DNA of 64,000 nt. Source: Streptococcus parasanguinis. Lineage in GTDB: Bacteria > Bacillota > Bacilli > Lactobacillales > Streptococcaceae. The position numbers and the translations under genes are program-made. Of the stretch, positions 28,929 to 37,615 are shown in pieces. The notes below the pieces were generated by a model that did no database searches, was not told the origin of the DNA, and saw only the letters and a list, made by a program, of their open reading frames with translations. Location of the stretch: assembly GCF_018499505.1 (NCBI RefSeq), contig NZ_JAHDAC010000002.1:124001-188000 (forward strand), in the 5' to 3' direction. Each line of letters begins with the position of its first letter. Within the stretch, counting starts at the first letter, position 1.

Positions 28929-29836
28929 AGTTTTTCTACCTCTACTTTTTCATAAGTTTCTTTTATATAGTCAGCTGTCGCCAAGTCATCCGAGAAGGTG
29001 GTCGCTGTTCCACAAGCCACGCCCCATTTGAAGGCTTCGATGACATCTCCTGTTGTTGCGAGCTTCCCAGTGAAGCCTGCTACCATGGAATCTCCAGCCC
29101 CGACAGAGTTCTTCACTTGACCCTTGATTGGTTTTGCGAAGTAAGTGCCACTTGGACTGACAAGGAGAGCACCATCACCCGCCATGGAAATAATGACGTT
29201 TTGTGCACCTTTGGCCAAGATTTCTTTAGCGTAGCGTTCAATTTCTGGCAATTCCGTCAAGGTAACGCCAAAAATATCTCCCAACTCATGGTTATTTGGT
29301 TTGACCAATTGGGGATTGAACTCCAAGGAATCAATCAAGGTTTGCCCTTCAAAGTCACAAACGACTTGCGCACCTGTCGCACGAGTTGCTGCGATCAATT
29401 GTTTGTAAACGGCATTGCCAAGTGAAGATGGGGCAGATCCTGCAAAGACTACCACATCATCTGCTGTTAAGCTCGATAAGATGTTGAGCAATTCTTGCAA
29501 CTGAATATCTGTTACTTCTGGGCCATTCCCATTGATTTCCGTTTCCTCATCGGCCTTGATCTTGACATTAATCCGTGTATCTTGGTCCACTGTCACAAAG
29601 TTGGTGGAAATGGCTTCGCTAGTCAGTACGTCTTCGATGAAGCGTCCTGTGAAACCACCGATAAATCCAGTCGCTGTGTTCTCGATATCGAGACGTTTCA
29701 AGACACGACTGACATTGATTCCTTTACCACCGGCGAATTTATCTTCTGAAGCCATCCGATTGACCGCTCCGGTCTCTACATGATCGAGACGGACAATATA
29801 GTCAATTGCTGGATTCAATGTTACTGTATAAATCAA
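28925..29836 (-). CDS. fruK: 1-phosphofructokinase
   Basis: This 303-residue PfkB-family sugar kinase turns fructose-1-phosphate into fructose-1,6-bisphosphate. The N-terminal PfkB signature region GGKGINVSRVLKRLDIENTA and the C-terminal KNSVGAGDSMVAGFTG with its catalytic aspartate are both intact. It overlaps fruR and fruA by four bases each, so the three genes are translated as a coupled unit. Confidence 0.96.
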   Translation of the reverse strand: MIYTVTLNPAIDYIVRLDHVETGAVNRMASEDKFAGGKGINVSRVLKRLDIENTATGFIGGFTGRFIEDVLTSEAISTNFVTVDQDTRINVKIKADEETEINGNGPEVTDIQLQELLNILSSLTADDVVVFAGSAPSSLGNAVYKQLIAATRATGAQVVCDFEGQTLIDSLEFNPQLVKPNNHELGDIFGVTLTELPEIERYAKEILAKGAQNVIISMAGDGALLVSPSGTYFAKPIKGQVKNSVGAGDSMVAGFTGKLATTGDVIEAFKWGVACGTATTFSDDLATADYIKETYEKVEVEKL

Positions 29837-30576
29837 ACCTCTATAACCTCCGTTTTTTCTTTTAAAACCTTTAATCGTTGCGGTTCACATTGATTGGTGA
29901 TAATCATGGCTCGCTTGATAGGAGCCACTTTGACAAAGGATGTCACCCCAATTTTCGAATCATCCGCTAGGATATAGGTCTTTTTCGCATTTTCGATAAT
30001 CGCACGCTTAACAGATCCTTCTTCCAGGTCTGGAGTGCTGTAAAATTCATCATCGATTCCATTCATTCCAAGAAAGGCTTTGTCAAAATTCAATTGACCG
30101 ATCTGATTGAGCGCAATCCCTCCGATACTAGCATCTGTAGAAGATTTTACCTTCCCACCGATGATGACCGTTGGAACATTTCGCTCGACCAACTTGGTCG
30201 CATGGTGAATCGAGTTGGTCACCACGGTTACCGTTGGATTGACAATTTCTTGTACCAAAAGTTCATTGGTCGTCCCGGCATCGATAAAGATCACATCATG
30301 ATCTTTGATCAATTCCGCCGCTTTTACAGCGATCCTTGACTTAACTTGAATGTTTTTGATAGATTTTTCTTTATTGCTTTCTTCCTCTTGAAGAAAATGC
30401 AGGCTTTCCGCACCGCCGTGAACCCGGCGAAGTTTACTTTCAGCTTCTAATTCATCCAAGTCACGTCGAACCGTTGATTCAGACGTTCCCAGCTCTTGTA
30501 CAAGGGTTTCTAAGGAAACAAATTTTTCCTTCAACACCTTCTCGAGGATGAATTGTTTTCGTTCCGACTTAAGCAT
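29833..30576 (-). CDS. fruR: DeoR-family repressor of the fructose operon
   Basis: This 247-residue regulator has an N-terminal winged-helix DNA-binding domain (ERKQFILEKVLKEKFVSLET, then ELGTSESTVRRDLDELE, which is the DeoR signature). It is followed by the DeoR sugar-phosphate sensor domain with VIFIDAGTTNELL and LGMNGID. It heads the operon and in related bacteria releases DNA on binding fructose-1-phosphate. The ATG follows AGGAGGAGAA, and the operon promoter overlaps likely operator sequence. Confidence 0.95.
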   Translation of the reverse strand: MLKSERKQFILEKVLKEKFVSLETLVQELGTSESTVRRDLDELEAESKLRRVHGGAESLHFLQEEESNKEKSIKNIQVKSRIAVKAAELIKDHDVIFIDAGTTNELLVQEIVNPTVTVVTNSIHHATKLVERNVPTVIIGGKVKSSTDASIGGIALNQIGQLNFDKAFLGMNGIDDEFYSTPDLEEGSVKRAIIENAKKTYILADDSKIGVTSFVKVAPIKRAMIITNQCEPQRLKVLKEKTEVIEV

Positions 30577-30588
30577 TTCTCCTCCTTT

Positions 30589-30636
30589 TGCAATCGATTA
30601 CAGGGACTATTATACTCCATCTCCAAAAAATGTCAA
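30589..30636 (-). promoter_or_regulatory. fru operon promoter with palindromic operator / cre-like site
   Basis: On the minus strand TTGACA (30631-30636), 16 bp and TATAAT (30609-30614) form a near-consensus promoter. TGTAATCGATTGCA (30589-30602) sits right after it over the expected transcription start. It resembles a catabolite-responsive element (TG-N-A-A-N-CG-N-N-N-CA) and is also a candidate FruR site; which protein binds it is not shown by sequence. Confidence 0.7.
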
Positions 30637-30687
30637 CACTTTTTATCATTTCCTGTCATTTTCTTTCAAAAATTCTAAAAGTGTATA

Positions 30688-30733
30688 AAAAAAGAGCAGG
30701 AAAGAACTCATTTTGTTAAGCGAGTTCTTTTCC
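30688..30733 (-). terminator. Intrinsic terminator after the CAP-domain surface protein gene
   Basis: AAAGAACTC / GAGTTCTTT (30701-30709 and 30722-30730) extended by GG/CC forms a long stem, with a run of seven T residues on the minus strand. It lies about 75 bp past the stop codon. Confidence 0.7.
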
Positions 30734-30805
30734 CACCCTCATCAATCTTCTTTGAAGAGTTTAAGCAATAAAGTGTCTAAGCATCCACTCTATCTTCAGT
30801 ATGTC

Positions 30806-33127
30806 TTAATCATTTTTTGAAGATTGTTTCTTTTTCTTGAAACCAAACAATCCAGCAAGAAGCCCAACGGCAACACCTGTTGTTGCTGCTGCATATTTGG
30901 AGGAATCAGATCCAGCCACAGCTTGGCTGTTTTCTTTTTTCGGTTTGATTTCTTCTACTTTAGCTTCTTGTTTTGGCGCCGGAGTAGCTGTTGGTGCTTG
31001 CACTTGTGGACTATTGGTAGTTGTTGGAAGAACGGTTGGTCTATCCGGGAAAGTTGTTGGATTGCTTGAACGGATATCCATAGGCATATCTGCTGCTTCT
31101 AAAATAGCTGGATCTATCCGTGAGGCTAGATCTTCATATTGGGAATTCAACAGTTCCACGACACTTTGATAAGATTGAAGGGTTGTGAATTCTGCTTCCA
31201 ATTTTTCTTTTTTATTCTCTAAATTAGCCACCGCAGCTGATAAAACAGATTGGGCTTTGACTAATAATTCTGGAGCATTTTTAAAGTCAGAAAGACGTTT
31301 TTCAGCTGCAACCAGGCGCTCTTGAGCTGCTTTCAAGCCCTCATGCGCTTCTTGAACGACTTGGACTTTTTCTGCTTCTTCCGCTTTTAAACCATCTAAT
31401 TTCTCACGCGCAGCCGCTAACAAATCCTTCGCTTTTTGAAGGGCTGCTTCTTTTGGCTGGATAGCTGCTTCAATCCGACCTCGAGATACATCAAGAGTCG
31501 CCTTCGCCTTTTCAACCGCATGGTCCTTGCTAACGAGAAGAATCTTGTAATTTTGGATGGTCCTTTGGACATTGGCCATCTCTACTGCCACATTTGAATT
31601 AGCATGGCGGGCATCTTCTAACTTGCCTTGCAAGATAATGATTTGTGACTCTTGATTGGCCTTGTCCAGCTTGAGATTAGCGACTTCATCAGATTTTGCT
31701 TTGACATCTGATCTTGTCGTCGTAGCCCCAGCTCCCTGACGCAATTGGTAAGCGAGTGCACTGGTTGACACTGCTGAATTGACTGGGCTGTGTAAGAAAG
31801 CTGCTTCTGACATAGCATTGCTTGGGTCATAAGCGACTGATAAAGCTGTCGCTTTGTTGTCTACCATTTGGAGGTAGTGACCAACCTTAGCAAAGGCATC
31901 AGCACCAATCTTCATATAGATATCGTTGGCATCGATTTGTGTTTCGTCTGTTGGTAGACCATATTGAGCCGCTACTTCTTGATAAGCCGCTTTTTCATTG
32001 TACCAAAAGTCCACCGCACCAGCAGGTGAGAAGCCATATGCAATATTCTCGTTTGGCAAATACTTAAACATATGCCAGTTGGCTTTCTTGAAGTATTCCA
32101 ACTGTACTTGACTGGCAGGAAGTGAATAAGGATCCAGCTCCAATTCAGGCAAGCCGGCATTGCGACGATAAGCGTTGATAGCATCAGCAATTTCAAGAGC
32201 TCGGAGGTTGGCTTGCAAAGATCCAGACTCTCCAACTGCCAAGCCGTCTTCTTCACGACCACGCTTGTAGAGGGCTAAAGCACTCGCTGCAGCTTCATTG
32301 CCATTGTCAGCTAAGTGTTGCAAGTAACCTTCATAGGTTGCTTGACTTAACTGAACTGGGCTATTGGCCGCTGCTTGTTCTAAGGCTGCCAATTCTGCTT
32401 CCTTGGTAGCGATGACCGCTTTCAAATCTGTCAGACGCGTTTGAGCCAGTTGGATGTCGTTCTCAATTTGAGCCACTGTATCTGAATCAGTTTGCTGACT
32501 CGCTTGCAAGATTGCAAGATAATTCTGAGATTCTCGGATACTTTGCTCGACTTGGCTTTGCTCCAACAAAGCTTGGTTGAGCACATTCTCATCATTTGAA
32601 ATCGGTGCTTTGGCTTGGTTCAATTCATTTTGTGCTACATCGACCAAAGATTCCTGAGCAGTAACCTGATTTTCCTGTTGGCGAACAGCTTCTATGACTT
32701 GGTCATGGGCAGCCTCTGCTTCTCGAACCTTATTTTCTTCGATGGTCACATAGGCTTGAGCCACCTTGACATCATTTTCTGCATTCTGAACCTGTGCATC
32801 CGAAGTCGTTGCGATCAGGTTTTCCGCATCCGTCACTTCTGCTTTCTTTTCTTCCAGCTCTTGCCCAGCAGCCTTGACTTCCGTTTGAGCATCGATTACT
32901 TTTTGCTCTTGGTAGTGGACATCTTTCACCACTTGGCCTTTTTGAGCTGTAATTTGCTTCAACTCATCAACCGTAATTGGTTTTTCAACTACTTCTGTAC
33001 TGTTGGTTTCTGGATTTTCATTTTGCTTGACCTCTTCGGCATTTGCTTTGTGATGAAACATACCAGATAGGACTGTTGTTGCAGCAATCCCTGTCGTGAA
33101 AACCGATTTTCCTAATTTCTTTCCCAT
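30806..33127 (-). CDS. SEC10/PgrA-type surface protein with CAP domain and coiled coils
   Basis: This 773-residue surface protein begins MGKKLGKSVFTTGIAATTVL, a signal peptide cut after KANA. Coiled-coil regions of Glu, Ala, Gln and Lys (about residues 40-245 and 470-660) flank a central CAP-like domain (about 285-455) with NLRALEIADAINAYRRNAGL, NENIAYGF and VGHYLQMVDN. This is the layout of the SEC10/PgrA surface exclusion family. A Pro/Thr stretch follows. The C-terminus is a hydrophobic helix YAAATTGVAVGLLAGLFGF and KKKK tail, but no LPXTG is present; the residues just before the helix are AVAGSDSS. So it may be held by its C-terminal helix, by a variant sorting signal, or be released. The ATG at 33127 follows GGGGGTGAG. 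Confidence 0.85.
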   Translation of the reverse strand: MGKKLGKSVFTTGIAATTVLSGMFHHKANAEEVKQNENPETNSTEVVEKPITVDELKQITAQKGQVVKDVHYQEQKVIDAQTEVKAAGQELEEKKAEVTDAENLIATTSDAQVQNAENDVKVAQAYVTIEENKVREAEAAHDQVIEAVRQQENQVTAQESLVDVAQNELNQAKAPISNDENVLNQALLEQSQVEQSIRESQNYLAILQASQQTDSDTVAQIENDIQLAQTRLTDLKAVIATKEAELAALEQAAANSPVQLSQATYEGYLQHLADNGNEAAASALALYKRGREEDGLAVGESGSLQANLRALEIADAINAYRRNAGLPELELDPYSLPASQVQLEYFKKANWHMFKYLPNENIAYGFSPAGAVDFWYNEKAAYQEVAAQYGLPTDETQIDANDIYMKIGADAFAKVGHYLQMVDNKATALSVAYDPSNAMSEAAFLHSPVNSAVSTSALAYQLRQGAGATTTRSDVKAKSDEVANLKLDKANQESQIIILQGKLEDARHANSNVAVEMANVQRTIQNYKILLVSKDHAVEKAKATLDVSRGRIEAAIQPKEAALQKAKDLLAAAREKLDGLKAEEAEKVQVVQEAHEGLKAAQERLVAAEKRLSDFKNAPELLVKAQSVLSAAVANLENKKEKLEAEFTTLQSYQSVVELLNSQYEDLASRIDPAILEAADMPMDIRSSNPTTFPDRPTVLPTTTNSPQVQAPTATPAPKQEAKVEEIKPKKENSQAVAGSDSSKYAAATTGVAVGLLAGLFGFKKKKQSSKND

Positions 33128-33251
33128 TAAACTCACCCCCAAAACTTAATCATTTTCTTGAAGTTTCTCTACCCCTTAGCATACCACATTTTGTTACCAA
33201 TAACTAGTAGGTTTAAAAAGTTTTTTTCATAAATTTTTTAGGCAAAAGAAA

Positions 33252-33267
33252 AACAGCTAACGCTGTT
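33252..33267 (-). terminator. Intrinsic terminator overlapping the trmD stop codon
   Basis: AACAGC / GCTGTT with a 4-nt loop, followed on the minus strand by TTTTCTTTT. The stem begins inside the last codon of trmD. Confidence 0.7.
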
Positions 33268-33982
33268 AGTCTTCTTGTTTAATTTGTTCCAACATCTTCT
33301 CTTCTTCTGCTGTCAACTCATAGTTTTCTAGCAAGTCTGGCCGACGTTCTAAGGTCTTTTTCAAACTCTGATAGAGGCGCCATTGACGGATATTTTCATG
33401 GTGACCACTCATGAGAACATCTGGAACCGTCATCCCTCTGTATTCATAAGGCCGTGTGTATTGAGGATATTCTAGTAGACCTGAGGAGAAACTGTCATCC
33501 TGGTGACTGGACTCTTTTCCGATCACCTCCGGTATCAAGCGGACCGTCGCATCAATCATAGTCATGGCTGCTAGCTCGCCACCCGTCAGGACATAATCGC
33601 CAAGAGAAATCTCATCTGTCACCAAGGTCTTGATCCGCTCGTCGTAGCCTTCATAGTGGCCACAGATAAAGATCAATTCCTCTTCCTGAGCCAACTCTTC
33701 TGCATAAGATTGGTCAAAGGTCCGACCAGCAGGATCCAGCAAGATCACGCGCGGATTCTTTTTCTCAATGGCATCAAAGGCATCAAAAATCGGTTGAGCT
33801 CGTAGAAGCATGCCTTGCCCGCCCCCATAGGGTTCATCGTCCACATGGCGCGCTTTCTCCGCATTTTCACGAAAATTATGGTAGTTGATCTCGAGAAGTC
33901 CCTTTTCACGCGCTTTGCCGACGATGGAATGCTCAAGGGGAGAAAACATCTCTGGAAAGAGGGTTAAAATATCAATCTTCAT
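33266..33982 (-). CDS. trmD: tRNA (guanosine(37)-N1)-methyltransferase
   Basis: This 238-residue SPOUT-class enzyme methylates G37 of tRNAs and prevents frameshifting. [21 protein letters not shown] at the start, [13 protein letters not shown], the knot motif [12 protein letters not shown] and [13 protein letters not shown] are all present. It overlaps rimM by 11 bp. It is the last gene of the rpsP cluster and ends at a terminator. Confidence 0.97.
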   Translation of the reverse strand: MKIDILTLFPEMFSPLEHSIVGKAREKGLLEINYHNFRENAEKARHVDDEPYGGGQGMLLRAQPIFDAFDAIEKKNPRVILLDPAGRTFDQSYAEELAQEEELIFICGHYEGYDERIKTLVTDEISLGDYVLTGGELAAMTMIDATVRLIPEVIGKESSHQDDSFSSGLLEYPQYTRPYEYRGMTVPDVLMSGHHENIRQWRLYQSLKKTLERRPDLLENYELTAEEEKMLEQIKQED

Positions 33983-34490
33983 CGTCTAACCCTTCTAAGA
34001 TGTCTACATCCACCCGTTTTCCTGGGATATCGATATTGAGCACCACTGGTGGGATATAAGGCAAGAGAAGGTCGCGTTTGCCTTTGCGTTTCACGACCCA
34101 AACATCATTGGCACCTGGTTGCAGGATTTCCTTGATCTGACCGATTAGTTGGTCATTTTCATAAACATCAAGGCCGATGATCTCATGGTAATAAAACTCG
34201 CCATCCTCCAAATCTGTCAAGTCTTCTTCTGCAACCTTGAGGCTAAAGCCCTTGAATTTTTCAATGGCATTGATATGGTACATATCCTTAAACTTGATGA
34301 TGTCAAAGTTCTTGTGCTTGCGGTGGCTAGCAATGGTCACTGTTTGGACAAAACGATCCTTCTCATCAAAGAGAGCCAACTCAGCTCCTTTTTTAAAACG
34401 TTCTTCCGCAAAGTCTGTCACAGACAAGACCCGCATTTCTCCTTGTAAGCCTTGGGTATTGACAATTTTCCCAACATTAAAGTAATTCAT
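33972..34490 (-). CDS. rimM: Ribosome maturation factor RimM
   Basis: This 172-residue protein assists 30S assembly, binding S19 and the 16S 3' domain. [20 protein letters not shown] is the family N-terminus, and the C-terminal PRC-barrel carries [20 protein letters not shown]. The order rpsP-khpA-rimM-trmD is the standard Firmicutes one; a terminator lies between khpA and rimM, so rimM-trmD may be partly separate. Confidence 0.96.
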   Translation of the reverse strand: MNYFNVGKIVNTQGLQGEMRVLSVTDFAEERFKKGAELALFDEKDRFVQTVTIASHRKHKNFDIIKFKDMYHINAIEKFKGFSLKVAEEDLTDLEDGEFYYHEIIGLDVYENDQLIGQIKEILQPGANDVWVVKRKGKRDLLLPYIPPVVLNIDIPGKRVDVDILEGLDDED

Positions 34491-34570
34491 GATTTCTCCA
34501 GTGTAGTTTATTCACTCTATTTTATCACGTTCAGCAACAATTCTCAACGGTGCTCCCTGAGTGCTCCAAC

Positions 34571-34592
34571 AAAAAAACGGGACCAAGTCCCG
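34571..34592 (-). terminator. Intrinsic terminator after khpA
   Basis: CGGGAC / GTCCCG (34578-34592) with a 3-nt loop followed on the minus strand by seven T residues. It begins six bases past the khpA stop. Confidence 0.85.
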
Positions 34593-34597
34593 CCTTT

Positions 34598-34837
34598 TTA
34601 TTTTTCGTCAATAACGATTCTTACTTTTTTATCTTCAGTTGGGACAGAGTAGACAATCGTTCTTATCGCAGAAATGGTGCGACCTTTTCGACCGATTACA
34701 CGACCAACATCGCTAGGATCAAGGTCAAGGTGGTACTCCAAGAATTCAGGAGTATCTTCGATCTTGATGGTTAAAGCATCCGGTTGTGAAATCAAGGGTT
34801 TCACAATTGCAATAATGAGATTTTCAATCGTATCCAT
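34598..34837 (-). CDS. khpA: KH-domain RNA-binding protein KhpA
   Basis: This 79-residue protein is a single KH domain with the GxxG loop in [16 protein letters not shown]. KhpA pairs with KhpB and affects cell elongation and RNA regulation in pneumococcus. It begins 20 bp after rpsP, as in other streptococci. Confidence 0.93.
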   Translation of the reverse strand: MDTIENLIIAIVKPLISQPDALTIKIEDTPEFLEYHLDLDPSDVGRVIGRKGRTISAIRTIVYSVPTEDKKVRIVIDEK

Positions 34838-34857
34838 ACATCAACCTACTTAAAAAA

Positions 34858-35130
34858 TTATTTTGAGAATTTAGAATCGTGGAATTTCTTCATCACACCA
34901 GCTTTTGAAAGGATGTTGCGAACTGTATCTGAAGGTTGAGCTCCATCAGCCAACCATGCAAGAACGCGGTCTTCTTTCAAAGTTACTTGGTTTTCTTCAA
35001 CAAGTGGATTGTAAGTTCCAACTGTTTCGATGAAACGTCCATCACGTGGTGAACGTGAATCTGCTACGTTGATACGGTAGTAAGGTTTTTTCTTAGAACC
35101 CATACGAGTCAAACGAATTTTAACTGCCAT
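34858..35130 (-). CDS. rpsP: 30S ribosomal protein S16
   Basis: This 90-residue ribosomal protein begins [20 protein letters not shown], has the conserved [12 protein letters not shown] segment and is of normal length. It binds 16S rRNA early in 30S assembly. It is the first gene of the rpsP-khpA pair with a consensus promoter upstream. Confidence 0.98.
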   Translation of the reverse strand: MAVKIRLTRMGSKKKPYYRINVADSRSPRDGRFIETVGTYNPLVEENQVTLKEDRVLAWLADGAQPSDTVRNILSKAGVMKKFHDSKFSK

Positions 35131-35196
35131 TTTTATAAGTCTCTTTTCTATATTTTAATTTTCGGTGAAATAGACAAGCTATTTAGCACATGATCT

Positions 35197-35224
35197 ATTA
35201 TAACACATTTTATATACCTGTCAA
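35197..35224 (-). promoter_or_regulatory. Promoter of rpsP
   Basis: TTGACA (35219-35224), 16 bp, TATAAT (35197-35202) on the minus strand: both hexamers perfect. The -35 lies inside an inverted repeat CTGTCAAG / CTTGACAG that may serve as terminator of the HAD gene. Confidence 0.85.
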
Positions 35225-35240
35225 GAAAAAAACTTGACAG
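35217..35240 (-). terminator. Probable terminator of the HAD gene, overlapping the rpsP -35
   Basis: An 8-bp inverted repeat CTGTCAAG / CTTGACAG with an A/T loop lies about 15 bp past the HAD stop. It has no long T run after it on the minus strand, so termination strength is uncertain. Confidence 0.4.
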
Positions 35241-35253
35241 TATTTAAAATTTT

Positions 35254-35994
35254 TTATTTTATCAGTAAATCGGCGATTTCTTGATAGTTTCTAACAGTAT
35301 AAGTCGGCACTACCTGGCTGGTATTTTCCTTGTGATCAGGATTATACCAGACGGTATCAATCCCCGCAGCATTTCCTCCTGCGATATCCGCCGTCAAGGA
35401 ATCTCCGATCATAAGGGTCTCTTCCTTGCTAAAACCTGGAATCAGTTGGCCGACCTTGTCAAAAAATGCAGGTTCTGGTTTCTGAGTATGAAGCTGCTCA
35501 GAGATAAAGACCTCTTTGAAATAAGGTGCGATTGTAGAATGAGCTAAGCGTCCTTCTTGAATGGCAGTCACTCCGTTCGTTGCACCATAGAGCTGGTATC
35601 CTGCTTTTTCAAGTCGAGCCAGTAAGTCCTCCGCACCGGGGAAAGACTGCCCCTGAAGACTAATGTAATCTTGGTAGCGAAGAGCCATCTCAGCCCCATC
35701 AACCTTGATCCCAAAGTGGGCAAACCCGATCGCAAACCGACTATCCACAAGCTCTTGCTTGGTCAACTTCTTTTGCTCCAAATCCTTCCAGAGCCCTTGG
35801 TTCATGGGTTTGTAGTAATCCTTAAAGGCCTGTACATCTGGAAAATTCATGTCTTCTAACATCTGCGTCAAGGCTGTTTCTTCAGCAGATTCAAAGTCCA
35901 ACAAGGTATGGTCCAAATCGAAAAGAAGATATTTATAATACAATTTACCCAAATTCCTTTCTAGGGGGGTGCAAGGGGTCAAAAGGGGGTGCAA
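35254..35994 (-). CDS. HAD-superfamily YjjG-type 5'-nucleotidase, 5' end altered by prophage junction
   Basis: This HAD hydrolase likely dephosphorylates (noncanonical) pyrimidine nucleotides. The core starts YYKYLLFDLDHTLLDF (catalytic aspartates), has the helical cap, the motif II ATNG, HTQKPEPAFF (motif III Lys) and motif IV MIGDSLTADIAGGNAAG. The usual protein starts right at M-YYKYLLFDLDH. Here no ATG exists at that place: the codon is TTG (35944-35946), and the open frame runs 16 codons further upstream through GC-rich sequence that I attribute to the prophage end. Translation from TTG after AAAGGA is the likely option, giving about 230 residues. So the integration seems to have replaced the native start region. 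Confidence 0.8.
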   Translation of the reverse strand: MHPLLTPCTPLERNLGKLYYKYLLFDLDHTLLDFESAEETALTQMLEDMNFPDVQAFKDYYKPMNQGLWKDLEQKKLTKQELVDSRFAIGFAHFGIKVDGAEMALRYQDYISLQGQSFPGAEDLLARLEKAGYQLYGATNGVTAIQEGRLAHSTIAPYFKEVFISEQLHTQKPEPAFFDKVGQLIPGFSKEETLMIGDSLTADIAGGNAAGIDTVWYNPDHKENTSQVVPTYTVRNYQEIADLLIK

Positions 35995-35996
35995 AT
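35947..35996. other. Candidate prophage-host junction (attL or attR)
   Basis: Just upstream of the conserved HAD coding sequence is a GC-rich patch with GGGGGTGCAA repeated directly, ten bases apart (plus strand). Base composition and loss of the HAD ATG put the phage border here. Without the other end the core cannot be defined. Confidence 0.45.
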
Positions 35997-36042
35997 CATT
36001 TCTCCTTTGAACTCATTGTTTTCATTATACCACAGTTCAGAA

Positions 36043-36074
36043 AAAAGCAGTCACATCATATTGATATGACTGCT
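36043..36074 (-). terminator. Intrinsic terminator overlapping the recombinase stop
   Basis: AGCAGTCA / TGACTGCT (36046-36053 and 36067-36074) with a 13-nt loop that contains the TGA stop of the recombinase gene, followed on the minus strand by six T residues. Confidence 0.8.
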
Positions 36075-37615
36075 CCGTTTTTGAAATGAAAATCTACTTC
36101 TTCTTTTGAAGCTATAATGACCTTTTCAACCATGGTGTACCAAAGTTTCCCATCAAACTCCGAGACTAAATCCCTATTTGACAAGTGTTGGATAAATTCT
36201 TTGATTGACTTAGCTTGAGACTTCTTTTTCTGAAGGCTGTTGGTTAAGGTTTCTAGTTTTTGTTCAAGCTCCTTGTACTCCTGTGAATACCTATCATACT
36301 TTTCTTGGTATGTCTTCTGGTCTTGAACTACTCTGGAGTTCTCATAAATCAAACTATCTACCAAATCTGTCAACTCTACCATTCGAGTCTCTGAAGCTGA
36401 TATTTCTTGTTGAATGTCTTCCGTATCTGAGCACATCACAAGTAATACCTTCATATTCTCAATGACTTCATCCTTATTTTCTATCAGTTTGTTCGTTGCA
36501 ATGACGAACCATTCCTTAACTTCTTCATCCGTCACATGAGGGGTATCGCATTTTACTTCACCTTCATACTTCTGATTGCAGCGATAGATAACTCGCCTAT
36601 ACTTACTGTTAGAATGCCACACTTTACTCCCATATACAGCACCACAAGTGGCACAAACTAGCATTCCTGAAAATTGACTAGCTGACCCTCGTCGCTCTCG
36701 TATCTTTAATTCGTATTGAACTAGATCGAAGGTATCTTTATCAATTATCGCTTCATGGTTGTTTTCAACATAATATTGAGGAAGTTCACCTTCATTGACT
36801 TTTGTCTTTTTGGTTAGGAAATTGGTCGTAAAGCTTTTTTGAAGAAGAGCATCACCCTTGTATTTTTCATTTTGAAGCATCCGACGTACTGTTCCGTAAT
36901 ACCACTTTTCCTTTCCAGTAGGTGATGGGATACCTTGTTCCGTTAAAGCCTTTGCGATGCTATTGGCATTTTTCCCAAGTAAAAACTCATGGAAAATGTA
37001 ACGCACAATTTTGGCTTCTTCCTCATTAACTACTAATTCACCATTGGGTCCACGTTCAAATCCCAAAACATTCTTGAAGGGAATACTCACCTTACCACGT
37101 TCGTACTGCTTACGTTTACCCCAAGTCACGTTCTCTGAGATAGACCTACTTTCTTCTTGTGCCAGACTGGACATGATAGTAATTAAGAGCTCACCCTTAG
37201 CATCAAAGGTCCAGATGTTCTCTTTCTCAAAGTAAATCTCCACTCCGGCATCTTTTAGCTTTCTAACAGTCGAAAGGGAATCAACTGTGTTTCTGGCAAA
37301 TCGACTGACGGACTTGGTTATAATTAAGTCAATCTTTCCAGCAAGTGCATCATTGACCATGCTATTAAACCCAACACGTTGTTTGGTGTTGGTTCCTGTG
37401 ATACCTTCATCCGAGTACATCTTAACAAATTCCCAATCAAGACGACTAGAAATATAATCCGTATAGTATCGCATTTGTGCATCATAGCTGGTTGCTTGTT
37501 CCTCATGATCAGTGGAGACCCTGGCATAACCTGCTACCCTTCGCTTTGTGAATTTGGGCTGTTCTACTTTATTAGAGTGAACAGTAGCCGCTTCAATTGT
37601 AATGATTTTTTTCAT
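36056..37615 (-). CDS. Large serine recombinase (integrase) 1
   Basis: This 519-residue large serine recombinase has its catalytic resolvase domain at residues about 28-165. The nucleophile serine is in GYARVSTDHEEQATSYD, and KSVSRFARNT is the conserved arginine motif. The recombinase domain follows (about 185-290) and then a zinc-beta-ribbon domain with CATCG and CNQKYEGEVKC (about 325-365). A C-terminal coiled coil (about 400-480) is the type that controls integration versus excision. The start overlaps the stop of recombinase 2 (ATGA). As the phage-end gene next to the junction, it or its partner carries out integration. Confidence 0.93.
   Translation of the reverse strand: MKKIITIEAATVHSNKVEQPKFTKRRVAGYARVSTDHEEQATSYDAQMRYYTDYISSRLDWEFVKMYSDEGITGTNTKQRVGFNSMVNDALAGKIDLIITKSVSRFARNTVDSLSTVRKLKDAGVEIYFEKENIWTFDAKGELLITIMSSLAQEESRSISENVTWGKRKQYERGKVSIPFKNVLGFERGPNGELVVNEEEAKIVRYIFHEFLLGKNANSIAKALTEQGIPSPTGKEKWYYGTVRRMLQNEKYKGDALLQKSFTTNFLTKKTKVNEGELPQYYVENNHEAIIDKDTFDLVQYELKIRERRGSASQFSGMLVCATCGAVYGSKVWHSNSKYRRVIYRCNQKYEGEVKCDTPHVTDEEVKEWFVIATNKLIENKDEVIENMKVLLVMCSDTEDIQQEISASETRMVELTDLVDSLIYENSRVVQDQKTYQEKYDRYSQEYKELEQKLETLTNSLQKKKSQAKSIKEFIQHLSNRDLVSEFDGKLWYTMVEKVIIASKEEVDFHFKNGAVISI

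Noticed and set aside
35254..35994. Start of the HAD protein at the far upstream codon of the open frame (35994)
   Set aside because: The 16 extra residues (Pro/Thr/Cys-rich) come from the GC-rich junction and have no counterpart in the family.
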